In this document: piece after piece, positions 56,490-64,000 of the stretch
Numbering within the stretch: the stretch's first letter is position 1
Layout: each line of letters begins with the position of its first letter
Assembly: GCF_005484985.1 (NCBI RefSeq)
Contig: NZ_CP027942.1
Location: 1,178,001-1,242,000, forward strand
DNA: 64,000 bases
DNA from: Agrococcus sp. SGAir0287
GTDB lineage: Bacteria > Actinomycetota > Actinomycetes > Actinomycetales > Microbacteriaceae
Direction of reading: 5' to 3'
Notes under the pieces: model-generated
Seen by the model: only the letters and a program-made list of their open reading frames with translations
Told to the model about the DNA's origin: nothing
Databases searched by the model: none
Translations under genes and position numbers: made by a program

Positions 56490-57337
56490 GGATGGACTGG
56501 GGCGCCTGGGGCGGCGACGTGCTGTCGGCCGAGGCGAAGGCGGCCCGTGCACCTAGGGCGCCGCGGCAGGTGCCCGCCGACCGCGACCTCGTCGTCGAGA
56601 CGGGAGAGGGATTCGTCGGCGCCGTCGTCGGCATCGAGGCCGGCCACGTGCGGCTCGAGGATCGCCGCGGCAGGGTCCGCCTCTTCCCCCTCGGACTCGG
56701 ATTCCTCGTCGACGGCGAGCCGATCGAGCTGACGAGGCCGCGCGCGGCCGCGACGCAGGCGCCGACGCGCACCGCCTCCGGATCGCGCGCGGTCGCCGAC
56801 CATCGTGCACGGGTCGCGCTGCCGAGCCGCATCCTCGTCGAGGGCACGCACGACGCCGAGCTCGTCGAGAAGGTGTGGGGCCACGATCTGCGGGTCGAGG
56901 GCGTCGCCGTCGAGCCGCTCGGCGGCATCGACGACCTCGCCGCGCTCGTCGCCGAGCACCGGCCGAGCGCCGAGCGCCGCCTCGGCATCCTCGTCGACCA
57001 TCTCGTGCCGGGATCGAAGGAGTCGCGCATCGCCGCGGAGGTCGCGCGCGGCCCGCACGCCCGCTTCGTGCGGATCGTCGGCCATCCGTTCATCGACGTG
57101 TGGCAGGCCGTGAAGCCCGCCAGGCTCGGCCTCGAGCGCTGGCCCGACGTGCCGCGCGACGAGGACTGGAAGCGCGGCACGCTGCGCAGGCTGGGCCTGC
57201 CGCACGAGGATCAGGCGGACGTCGCGCGCGGCTGGCAGCGCATCCTCTCGCGCGTGCGCGACTGGAACGACCTCGAGCCGGCCCTCCTCGGCCGCGTCGA
57301 GGAGCTCATCGACTTCGTCACGGCGCCCGCGGCCTGA
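56486..57337 (+). CDS. DUF3097 family protein
   Basis: A 283-residue soluble protein found almost only in Actinobacteria. The N-terminal part has a small beta-barrel (VVETGEGFVGAVVGIEAGHV); the C-terminal part, with SRILVEGTHDAELVEKVWGH, LGILVDHLVPGSKESRIA and FIDVWQAVKPARLGLERWP, looks like a Toprim-type fold, an acidic E-G-x-x-D and D-H-x arrangement. I infer possible nucleic-acid or nucleotide handling, unproven. The GTG overlaps the LLM stop (GTGA); ATG 56492 is an alternative start. Confidence 0.85.
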   Translation: MRMDWGAWGGDVLSAEAKAARAPRAPRQVPADRDLVVETGEGFVGAVVGIEAGHVRLEDRRGRVRLFPLGLGFLVDGEPIELTRPRAAATQAPTRTASGSRAVADHRARVALPSRILVEGTHDAELVEKVWGHDLRVEGVAVEPLGGIDDLAALVAEHRPSAERRLGILVDHLVPGSKESRIAAEVARGPHARFVRIVGHPFIDVWQAVKPARLGLERWPDVPRDEDWKRGTLRRLGLPHEDQADVARGWQRILSRVRDWNDLEPALLGRVEELIDFVTAPAA

Positions 57338-57382
57338 CCCGACGAGGCGCGCCCTGGTGGTGGTCGGGTGCATGCTGAGCAC

Positions 57383-58660
57383 ATGAGCGTGCCCGCCGCC
57401 GCAGCGACCAGCCCTCGCGCGATCCAGGCCACCTACCTCGGCTTGACGGCGTCGACGACGCTCGCGACGAGCATGATCTGGGGCATCAACACGATCTTCC
57501 TGCTCGACGCGGGACTGACGAACCTCGAGGCCTTCGCGGCGAACGCGTTCTACACGCTCGGCATGCTGCTGTTCGAGATCCCCACGGGCGTCGTCGCCGA
57601 CCTGCGAGGTCGGCGACTGTCGTTCCTGCTCGGCTCCGCCGTGCTCGCCGCGTCGACGGCGCTGTACGTGCTGCTGTGGGTGTGGGAATCGCCCTTCTGG
57701 GCGTGGGCCGCGGCATCCGTGCTGCTCGGCTTCGGCTATACGTTCTTCTCGGGGGCGATGGAGGCGTGGGTCGTCGACGCGCTGCGCTCCGCCGGCTACC
57801 GCGGCGAGCTCGACGGCGTCTTCGGGCGGGCGCAGGCGGCGACGGGCGTCGCGATGCTCGCCGGCAGCGTGCTCGGCGGCGTGCTCGCGCAGCTCGTGGG
57901 GCTGTGGCTGCCGTTCGCGCTGCGCTCGGCGCTGCTGCTCGCGAGCCTCGTCGCGGCGGCCGTCTGGATGCACGATCTCGGCTTCTCGCCCGTGCGCCAG
58001 CGCGTGGGTCCCGCCATGCGCGGGCTGCTGCGCGTGTCGGTCGACGTCGGCCTGCGCGACGGCAGGCTGCGCTGGCTCATGCTCGCGGGACCGTTCATCG
58101 GCGGCTCGATGGGCTACGTCTTCTACGCCGCGCAGCCGTACCTCCTCGAGCTCTACGGCGACGAGGAGGCGTTCGCGCTCGCCGGCATCGTCGCCGCGCT
58201 CGTCGCCGCCGCCCAGATCGTCGGCGGCATGCTCGCGGCGCCGCTGCGGCGCGTGGTGCGCAGGCGCACGACGCTCATGCTCGCCGCGCTGGCGATCTCG
58301 ACGGCGGCGCTCATCGTCGCAGGGCTCACGACCTCGTTCTGGATCGCCGTCGCCGCCCTCGCCGCCTGGGGCCTCGCGCTGTCGACGCTCACGCCGGTGC
58401 GGCGCGCGTACCTCAACGCGTGCATCCCCTCGCAGCAGCGTGCGACGGTGCTCTCGTTCGACTCGCTGCTGTCGAGCGTCGGCGGCCTCGTGCAGCCGGC
58501 GTTCGGGCGCGCCGCCGACCTGCAGGGCTACGGCATCACCATCGTCGCGTCGTCGGCGCTGCAGGCGCTCGCGATCCCGTTCGTCGCCCTCACGCGTCAT
58601 CGGCGCGACCCGGTCGACCTCGGCGAGGGCGAGGCGGAGGCGCAGCCCGCGGCAGCCTAG
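57383..58660 (+). CDS. MFS transporter
   Basis: A 425-residue major facilitator with 12 predicted membrane segments. FEIPTGVVADLRGRRLSFLL is the loop 2-3 motif (G-x-x-x-D-R/L-x-G-R-R), and LSTLTPVRRAYLNACIPSQQ resembles the family of tetracycline-like or unknown exporters. Substrate not apparent. The ATG at 57383 is preferred to an in-frame ATG at 57368, which would add five residues. It is convergent with the CDF gene; stops overlap by four bases. Confidence 0.88.
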   Translation: MSVPAAAATSPRAIQATYLGLTASTTLATSMIWGINTIFLLDAGLTNLEAFAANAFYTLGMLLFEIPTGVVADLRGRRLSFLLGSAVLAASTALYVLLWVWESPFWAWAAASVLLGFGYTFFSGAMEAWVVDALRSAGYRGELDGVFGRAQAATGVAMLAGSVLGGVLAQLVGLWLPFALRSALLLASLVAAAVWMHDLGFSPVRQRVGPAMRGLLRVSVDVGLRDGRLRWLMLAGPFIGGSMGYVFYAAQPYLLELYGDEEAFALAGIVAALVAAAQIVGGMLAAPLRRVVRRRTTLMLAALAISTAALIVAGLTTSFWIAVAALAAWGLALSTLTPVRRAYLNACIPSQQRATVLSFDSLLSSVGGLVQPAFGRAADLQGYGITIVASSALQALAIPFVALTRHRRDPVDLGEGEAEAQPAAA

Positions 58661-59568
58661 GCGTGGTGCTCGGGCTCGCGATGGCTCGCCGGCTCGACCT
58701 GGATCGTCGAGTGCTCGACGTCGAAGTGGTCGGCGATGCACGACTGCACCTCGGCGAGGATCGCGGCGCCGTGACCGTCGCGGAAGCAGCCGTCGTCGAC
58801 GACGACGTGCGCGGTGAGCACGGGCAGGCCCGTCGCGATCTGCGAGGCGTGCAGGTCGTGGACGGCGGCGACGTGGTCGAGGCCGAGGATGTGGTCGCGC
58901 ACCGCGTCGAGATCGATCGCCTCGGGCGTCTCCTCGAGCAGGATGCGCGAGGACGCGCGCAGCAGCACGAAGGCCCTCGGGATGATGAGGCACGCGACGA
59001 GCATCGCGGCGAGCGCGTCGGCAGCCACGAAGCCCGTCGTCGCGATGACGATGGCGGAGACGATGACGGCGACCGAGCCGAGCGCGTCGTTCACGACCTC
59101 GAGGAAGGCGGCGCGCAGGTTGAGGTTCGCGTCGCGGGCCGAGACGAGGACGCCGATGGCGATGACGTTCGCCACGAGGCCGAGGATGCCGAAGACGAGC
59201 AGCGACCCGCCCTCCACCTCGGGCGGATCGAGGAGTCGTCTGGCGCCCTCGACGAGCGCGAGGACGCCGATGGCGAGCAGGATGCCCGCCTGCACGGCGG
59301 CGCTCAGCACCTCCGCGCGCGCGAAGCCCCAGGTGCGCCGCGACGTCGGCGGGCGCATGGCGAGGGTCGCCGCGACGAGCGAGAGGGCGAGCCCGCCGAC
59401 GTCGGTGAGCATGTGGCCCGTGTCGACGAGCAGCGCGAGCGAGCCGGTGACGACGGCGCCGACGGCCTGCACGACGAGCACGGTCGCCGTGATGCCGAAC
59501 GCGATGGCGAGGCGCCTGCGATTCGCGACCGCGCCGTGCGCGTGCCCGTGGTCGTGCCCGGCGCCCAT
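58657..59568 (-). CDS. Cation diffusion facilitator (CDF) metal exporter
   Basis: A 303-residue, six-helix zinc/cobalt-type antiporter. An N-terminal His-rich stretch (GAGHDHGHAHG) is followed by SLALLVDTGHMLTDVGGLAL with the H-x-x-x-D site of helix 2 and LEVVNDALGSVAVIVSAI with the Asp site of helix 5; the last 90 residues are the cytoplasmic ferredoxin-like metal domain ending HREPEHHA. The ATG at 59568 begins at the His-rich leader and avoids a 19-residue polar extension. Confidence 0.93.
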   Translation of the reverse strand: MGAGHDHGHAHGAVANRRRLAIAFGITATVLVVQAVGAVVTGSLALLVDTGHMLTDVGGLALSLVAATLAMRPPTSRRTWGFARAEVLSAAVQAGILLAIGVLALVEGARRLLDPPEVEGGSLLVFGILGLVANVIAIGVLVSARDANLNLRAAFLEVVNDALGSVAVIVSAIVIATTGFVAADALAAMLVACLIIPRAFVLLRASSRILLEETPEAIDLDAVRDHILGLDHVAAVHDLHASQIATGLPVLTAHVVVDDGCFRDGHGAAILAEVQSCIADHFDVEHSTIQVEPASHREPEHHA

Positions 59569-59634
59569 CAGGCGGCCATCGCGTCCACCCGGGGGCTCGT
59601 CATGCGGCGATCGTACCGGCGGCACCGCGCGCGG

Positions 59635-60396
59635 TCAGCGCAGCGGCTCGACGACGATCGGCTCGGCGATCTTCGCCGTGCGGCCGTCGCCCGACGACCG
59701 CCCGGTGAGCCGCCTGCCGATCCACGGCAGCACATGGCGACGGTAGTACGCCGCGTCGCGCGGCCCCTCCGCGGTCGTGACGGGCACGAGGTCGCGCCAC
59801 GCGGCAGGTGCCTCGTGGCCGAGCGCGGCCAGGAACGTCGTCGCGGCGCGCGCGTGCCCGGCGGCGTTGAGATGCAGGCGGTCGTCGGTCCAGAAGCGCC
59901 CGTCCTGCAGGCCCACGTCGGTCCAGTTGTCGACGAAGGGCACGTCGAGCGCATCCGCCCACCCCCGCACGGCGTCGCGCAGCGCGTCGCCGCGCCGCAG
60001 CATCACGCCGCCGCCCGCCATGACGCGCGAGGGATTGGCGCCCGAGACCATCACGGGCACGATGCCGGCGCCCAGGATGCGGTGCACGGCGTCCTCGAGT
60101 CGCGCGCTCACGCCCGCGATCGTGACGCGCGGACGCAGGATGTCGTTGCCGCCGCCGTTGATCGACAGGTGGCTGGGCCGCAGCGCGATGGCCGCATCGA
60201 GCTGCTCGTCGAGGATGGGGCCGAGGAGGCGTCCGCGCACGGCGAGGTTCGCGTACTCGATGGGGGAGCCCTGGCTCGTCGCGAGGCCGACGGCTGCGAG
60301 GTCCGCCCAGCCGCGCACGGCATCCGAGCCCGCGACGACGTCGCCGTAGCCCTCCGTGAAGGAGTCGCCGATCGCCACGAGCCTCGAGACATGCAT
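59635..60396 (-). CDS. SGNH/GDSL hydrolase family protein
   Basis: A 253-residue cytoplasmic esterase-like enzyme. Block I VAIGDSFTEGYGD has the nucleophile Ser12; block II NLAVRGRLLG; block III SINGGGNDIL; block V DDRLHLNAAGH has the Asp-x-x-His pair. No signal peptide. TAGCCT on the minus strand, six bases before the ATG, suggests a leaderless message. Acyl substrate unknown. Its promoter is back to back with the TPP riboswitch region. Confidence 0.92.
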   Translation of the reverse strand: MHVSRLVAIGDSFTEGYGDVVAGSDAVRGWADLAAVGLATSQGSPIEYANLAVRGRLLGPILDEQLDAAIALRPSHLSINGGGNDILRPRVTIAGVSARLEDAVHRILGAGIVPVMVSGANPSRVMAGGGVMLRRGDALRDAVRGWADALDVPFVDNWTDVGLQDGRFWTDDRLHLNAAGHARAATTFLAALGHEAPAAWRDLVPVTTAEGPRDAAYYRRHVLPWIGRRLTGRSSGDGRTAKIAEPIVVEPLR

Positions 60397-60429
60397 CGCT
60401 CCAGGCTAGGCGGGCGTACGATGGGCTTC

Positions 60430-60532
60430 ACACCACGGGAGTCCGGTGCGCCGGGCTGAGAGGAAGGCCGAAGCCTTCGACCGTCGAACCTGATCCGGGT
60501 CATGCCGGCGCAGGGAGCGATCTCACCCGTGC
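60430..60532 (+). promoter_or_regulatory. TPP (THI-box) riboswitch
   Basis: The conserved core is plain: GGGCTGAGAGGAAGG (near 60463-60475) for the pyrimidine-binding arm and ACCTGATCCGGGT followed by GCCGGCGCAGGGA (60488-60516) for the pyrophosphate arm. CACGGG (60434-60439) pairs with CCCGTG (60526-60531) to close P1. The ykoE start is 23 bases downstream, so control is probably at translation initiation when thiamine pyrophosphate is present. Confidence 0.95.
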
Positions 60533-60553
60533 CCTTCCATCGAGAGGCACAGC

Positions 60554-61177
60554 ATGTCCATCACCACCGCGCCCGTCGGCGCTCCCACCGTCTCGCGACT
60601 GCGCTGGCGCGTCGTCGACATCGTCACCGCCGCCGTCCTCGCCGTCGCGTGCGGACTGCTGTTCGTGCTCTGGAACGGCGTCGGCGGCGCCTGGTTCGCG
60701 ATCGCCGACGCGTTCACGCCCGGCTTCGGCGGCATCGCCGTGGGCCCGTGGCTGCTCGGCGGCGTCATCGGCGGCCTCGTCATCCGCAAGCCGGGCGCCG
60801 CCCTCTTCGTCGAGGTCGTCGCGGCGAACGTCTCGACGCTGCTGGGCAGCCAGTGGGGCATCGAGACCGTGTACTCCGGCCTCGCGCAGGGGCTCGGCGC
60901 CGAGCTCGTCCTCGCCGTGCTGCTGTACCGCCGTTTCGGCGTCGTCGCGGCGATGGCGGCGGGCGCAGGTGCGGCGGTGGGCGCGTGGACGCTCGAGCTC
61001 TTCCTCTCGGGCAACCTCGCGAAGGGCCCCGAGTTCCTCGGCATCTACCTGACGACCCTCGTCGTCTCCGGCGCGGTGCTCGCCGGCCTCGTCGGCTGGC
61101 TGCTCGTCCGCGGCCTCGCCGCGACGGGGGCGCTGTCACGATTCGCGGCCGGTCGCGAGGCGCAGCGGCGCGCGTGA
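60554..61177 (+). CDS. ykoE: ECF transporter substrate-binding (S) component YkoE, thiamine/HMP type
   Basis: A 207-residue membrane protein with five to six hydrophobic helices that recognises hydroxymethylpyrimidine or thiamine. RLRWRVVDIVTAAVLAVACG, NGVGGAWFAIADAFTPGFGG and QWGIETVYSGLAQGLGAELV are characteristic. Directly after a TPP riboswitch. The stop overlaps the next GTG start (GTGA), so it is coupled to the ATPase gene. Confidence 0.94.
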   Translation: MSITTAPVGAPTVSRLRWRVVDIVTAAVLAVACGLLFVLWNGVGGAWFAIADAFTPGFGGIAVGPWLLGGVIGGLVIRKPGAALFVEVVAANVSTLLGSQWGIETVYSGLAQGLGAELVLAVLLYRRFGVVAAMAAGAGAAVGAWTLELFLSGNLAKGPEFLGIYLTTLVVSGAVLAGLVGWLLVRGLAATGALSRFAAGREAQRRA

Positions 61178-62622
61178 GTCCCGCGAGCATCCGCGCATCC
61201 GGCTGGGGCTGGCGGCACGCGGCGCGCACCCGCCCGGCGATCGCGGGGCTCGACCTCGCGATCGAGCCGGGGGAGCGCGTGCTGCTGCTCGGTCCCTCCG
61301 GCGCGGGCAAGTCGACGCTGCTCGCCGGGCTCGCCGGCGTGCTCGGCGATGCCGAGGACGGCGAGGAGTCGGGCGCCCTGACCGTCGACGGCGCGCATCC
61401 CGCGTCGCGGCGCGGCTCGGCGGGGCTCGTGCTGCAGGATCCGCAGGCGAACACGATCCTGTCGCGCGTCGGCGACGACGTCGCCTTCGGGCCCGAGAAC
61501 CTGCGCGTGCCGCGCGACGAGATCTGGCGGCGCGTGCGCGCATCGCTCGACGCCGTGGGGCTCGCGGTCGACCCGGACCGCTCGACGGCTGCGCTCTCGG
61601 GCGGGCAACGGCAGCGCCTCGCCCTCGCGGGCGTCCTCGCGATGCGTCCGGGGCTCGTGCTGCTCGACGAGCCGACGGCGAACCTCGATCCGGCCGGCGT
61701 CGTCGAGGTGCGCGACGCCGTCGTGCGGATGCTCGAGTCGACCGGTGCGACCCTCGTGGTCGTCGAGCATCGCGTCGAGCAGTGGCTGCCGGTCGTCGAT
61801 CGCGTCGTGGTGCTCGACCCCGGCGGCGGCGTGCTCGCCGACGGCCCCGCGGCGACGGTCCTCGGCCGCCACGGCGACGAGCTCGCCGAGCGCGGCGTGT
61901 GGGTGCCCGGGCACCCCGTCGACGTCGCGCGGACGACGACCGGCGCAGGCGCCGAGCTGCTGCGCGCCGCCGGGCTCGTGGTCGGCCGCGACGCGCCCGT
62001 GCGACCACCCGTCGACCTCGCGCTCCACGCCGGCACGTCGACGGTCGTCACGGGTCCCAACGGCGCAGGCAAGTCGACCCTGGCGCTCACGATGGCGTCG
62101 CTGCTGCCGAGGCTCGGCGGTGACCTCGTCGCGGCGCCCGCGCTCGCCGGCGACCTCGGGCCCGATCCGGCCCGCTGGCGCTCGAGCGCGCTCGCGACGC
62201 GCATCGGCACGGTCTTCCAGGAGCCGGAGCATCAGCTCGTGGGCCGCACGGTGCGCGAGGAGCTCGCCGTCGGGCTGCGGGCGATCGGCCTGCCCGTGTC
62301 GAGGCACGCGGCGCGGATCGACGCGCTGCTCGCGCGCCTGCGGCTCGACCGGCTCGCGGATGCGCATCCCTTCACCCTGTCGGGCGGCGAGCAGCGCAGG
62401 CTCTCCGTCGCGACGGTACTCGCGACGGGCCCGCGCGTCGTCGTGCTCGACGAGCCGACCTTCGGTCAGGACCGCCGCACGTGGCGCGAGCTCGTCGGCC
62501 TCATGGCCGAGCTCGTCGCCGACGGCGTCGCGCTGCTGTCGGTGTCGCACGATGCGGACGTCGTGCGCGTCCTCGGCGCGGGCACCCCCTCCGACCGCGT
62601 CGTGCACCTGGACGCCGCATGA
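61174..62622 (+). CDS. ykoD: ECF transporter double ATPase YkoD
   Basis: A 482-residue fusion of two ABC ATPase domains. Domain 1: LLLGPSGAGKSTLLAGL (Walker A, near 35), TAALSGGQRQRLAL (signature), GLVLLDEPTANLDP (Walker B). Domain 2: VVTGPNGAGKSTLALTM, PFTLSGGEQRRLSV, RVVVLDEPTFGQDRRT. Both contain the Q-loop (LQDPQANT; FQEPEHQL). It powers the ECF module with YkoC and YkoE. Overlaps both neighbours by four bases. Confidence 0.95.
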   Translation: MSPASIRASGWGWRHAARTRPAIAGLDLAIEPGERVLLLGPSGAGKSTLLAGLAGVLGDAEDGEESGALTVDGAHPASRRGSAGLVLQDPQANTILSRVGDDVAFGPENLRVPRDEIWRRVRASLDAVGLAVDPDRSTAALSGGQRQRLALAGVLAMRPGLVLLDEPTANLDPAGVVEVRDAVVRMLESTGATLVVVEHRVEQWLPVVDRVVVLDPGGGVLADGPAATVLGRHGDELAERGVWVPGHPVDVARTTTGAGAELLRAAGLVVGRDAPVRPPVDLALHAGTSTVVTGPNGAGKSTLALTMASLLPRLGGDLVAAPALAGDLGPDPARWRSSALATRIGTVFQEPEHQLVGRTVREELAVGLRAIGLPVSRHAARIDALLARLRLDRLADAHPFTLSGGEQRRLSVATVLATGPRVVVLDEPTFGQDRRTWRELVGLMAELVADGVALLSVSHDADVVRVLGAGTPSDRVVHLDAA

Positions 62623-63395
62623 CCGCAGGCCGCACCGCACCGCCCACGCGCCTCGACCGCGTGAACCCCGTGACGCCCTTCCTCGCCGCCGTCGTGCTGT
62701 CGCTGCCGCTGCTCGTCACGATCGACGTCGTGAGCGCCGCCGTGGCGCTCGTGCTCGGCGTCGCCGGACTGCTCGCCGCTGGCCTTCGCCCGGGCACGAT
62801 CGTGCGCCGCACGTGGCCCGTGCTCGTCGCCGCGCCGCTGTCGGGCATCAGCATGCTGCTCTACGCCGAGCCGGCCGGTCGCATCCACCTGCGCGTGTGG
62901 CTCGCCGTCGTGAGCGACGACTCGATCGCGCTCGCGACCGCGATCGTCGTGCGCGTGCTCGCCATCGGCGTGCCGACCCTCGCGATCCTCGCAGGGCTCG
63001 ACGCGACGAGGCTCGGCGACGGCCTCGCCCAGGTGCTGCGGCTGCCTGCGCGCTTCGTGCTCGCGGCGCTCGCGGGCATCCGCCTCTTCGGGGTCCTGCG
63101 CGAGGACTGGGATGCGCTCGCCGCCGCCCGCCGCGCGCGGGGCCTCGGCGATGGCGGCCGCGTCCGGCGCTGGGCGGGCATGGCCTTCACGGTGCTCGTC
63201 ATCGCCGTGCGCCGCGGCGGCCGGCTCGCGACGGCCATGGAGGCGCGCGGGTTCGGGCACGGCGAGCGCACCTGGGCGCGCCCGTCGCGGCTCGGTGCGC
63301 CCGACGCGGTGCTGCTGGGTGCCGCCGTCGGCATCGTCGTCGCGGCCCTCGGTGCCGCGGTCGCGACGGGCTCGTTCCGCCTGGTGGGCACGTGA
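62619..63395 (+). CDS. ykoC: ECF transporter transmembrane (T) component YkoC
   Basis: A 258-residue CbiQ-family membrane protein. LDRVNPVTPFLAAVVLSLPL starts the first helices; two Ala-Arg-Gly coupling motifs bind the ATPase, ARRARGLGDGG and AMEARGFGHGERTW. It completes the ykoE-D-C set for thiamine or HMP import under the upstream riboswitch. ATG 62619 overlaps ykoD, and its stop overlaps the next start (GTGA). Confidence 0.94.
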   Translation: MTAGRTAPPTRLDRVNPVTPFLAAVVLSLPLLVTIDVVSAAVALVLGVAGLLAAGLRPGTIVRRTWPVLVAAPLSGISMLLYAEPAGRIHLRVWLAVVSDDSIALATAIVVRVLAIGVPTLAILAGLDATRLGDGLAQVLRLPARFVLAALAGIRLFGVLREDWDALAAARRARGLGDGGRVRRWAGMAFTVLVIAVRRGGRLATAMEARGFGHGERTWARPSRLGAPDAVLLGAAVGIVVAALGAAVATGSFRLVGT

Positions 63396-63868
63396 GCCGC
63401 CTCTGGCTGCTCGACGGCCGCTCGGGGTCGGGCAAGACCGTGCTGGCCGACGCGCTCGCCGCGGAGCTCGGCGGCGTCGTCGTGCACATGGACGACCTGT
63501 ACCCGGGCTGGGACGGGCTCGACGCGGGATCGCGGTACGCCCTCGAGCGGATCCTCGCGCCGCTCGCACGCGGCGAGGACGCCGTGTGGCGACGCTGGGA
63601 CTGGGCCGCGCACGCGCGGGCCGAGGAGCATCGGCTGCCAGCGGGCAGCGCGCTCGTGCTCGAGGGATGCGGGGCGCTGTCGCGCGCGTCGGCACCGCTC
63701 GCCGAGCGGGCGCTCTGGCTCGACTGCGACGAGCCGACGCGTCGAGCGCGGGCGCTCGCGCGCGACGGCGTCGACGACTGGTGGGAGCGGTGGCGGGCGC
63801 AGGAGGACGCGTTCTACGCGCGCGAGGGCTCCCGGGGGCTCGCGACGGAGGTGCGCGGCTGTCCGTGA
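63392..63868 (+). CDS. Small P-loop kinase-like protein
   Basis: A 158-residue nucleoside-kinase-like protein. VSRLWLLDGRSGSGKTVLAD carries Walker A, VVHMDDLYPGWDGL the catalytic Asp pair found in uridine kinase-like enzymes, and LVLEGCGALSRASAPLAERA the Walker-B-like strand. It resembles small actinobacterial (d)NMP/uridine kinase relatives. The GTG overlaps the ykoC stop by four bases, so it is under TPP control; a role in phosphorylating an imported thiamine precursor is attractive but unproven. Confidence 0.8.
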   Translation: MSRLWLLDGRSGSGKTVLADALAAELGGVVVHMDDLYPGWDGLDAGSRYALERILAPLARGEDAVWRRWDWAAHARAEEHRLPAGSALVLEGCGALSRASAPLAERALWLDCDEPTRRARALARDGVDDWWERWRAQEDAFYAREGSRGLATEVRGCP

Positions 63869-63903
63869 GCGCCGACCTCGGCATCGCATGCCACGATGTC
63901 GGC

Positions 63904-64000
63904 ATGGCTCGACGACGACTGCCGGCTCCCCGCACGATCGATCCGCGTGACGCGCCCTCGCTGCGGTGGGGCATCCTCGGCCCCGGCGGCATCGCCTCGG
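63904..64000 (+). CDS. Gfo/Idh/MocA family oxidoreductase, N-terminal fragment
   Basis: Only 32 residues are visible before the right edge. APSLRWGILGPGGIAS is the NAD(P)-binding start of the Gfo/Idh/MocA family (L-R-W-G-I-L-G-x-G-x-I-A). The ATG at 63904 is preceded by 35 bases after the kinase gene. Substrate cannot be told from this fragment. Confidence 0.85.
   Translation, partial: MARRRLPAPRTIDPRDAPSLRWGILGPGGIAS

Overview
The window is about 72 percent G+C by impression, has very dense coding, frequent GTG starts, and mycothiol/F420-type enzyme families. Together with the gene order rpsP-khpA-rimM-trmD-rplS-lepB-rnhB-DUF2469-yraN-comM-dprA-xerC-M23-rpsB-tsf-pyrH-frr-cdsA, this points to an actinobacterium, most probably Microbacteriaceae (an Agrococcus-like genome is my guess, not shown by the sequence). 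It is mostly a conserved housekeeping chromosome. I see no prophage, insertion sequence, CRISPR array, tRNA or rRNA, and no stretch over 300 bases without a gene.

Layout. 1-1.3 kb: end of a VOC protein and a carboxylate-amine ligase. 1.4-9.9 kb: ribosomal protein and tRNA/RNA maturation genes, signal peptidase, RNase HII, and the competence-type genes comM and dprA, interrupted by a TetR/VOC pair with its own operator. 11.1-15.8 kb: an accessory block inside this otherwise conserved order, holding a fused luciferase-like/FAD oxidoreductase with a divergent MarR regulator, a BASS transporter and a phosphoesterase. 15.8-22.4 kb: xerC, M23 peptidase, rpsB-tsf, pyrH-frr-cdsA and a DivIVA-domain protein. 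22.5-28 kb: envelope and unknown genes, plus a thioredoxin-TPR protein. 28-37.4 kb: a glycogen/alpha-glucan cluster (glgB-glgE facing glgP, then glgX). 37.4-42.9 kb: cysteine desulfurase, mnmA, ligA and a DinB-like protein. 42.9-50.5 kb: ATPase, kinase-like protein, SQR-like flavoprotein, azoreductase/HxlR pair, a radical SAM gene with a perfect LexA box, and two adjacent YdcF proteins. 50.6-53.9 kb: gatCAB. 54-60.4 kb: small membrane protein, two divergent F420-type oxidoreductases, DUF3097, MFS and CDF transporters, SGNH hydrolase. 60.4-64 kb: a TPP riboswitch driving a ykoEDC thiamine-precursor ECF transporter, a small P-loop kinase, and the start of a Gfo/Idh/MocA gene.

Two sequence-wide patterns matter for anyone using this annotation. 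First, six places in five genes (ybdK-like, khpA, trmD, glgX twice, gatC) lose frame at a G or C run, and each is repaired by adding a single G/C. Three of the genes are normally essential or near-essential, so consensus errors are more likely than real mutations; five genes therefore look broken or falsely fused to neighbours. Second, at least 17 genes carry a TAnnnT -10 hexamer 6-8 bases before the start codon, which implies leaderless mRNAs, while the ribosomal protein genes have long leaders. Three terminators share the same 3' end, CCCCTTCGTCG, in place of a T run.
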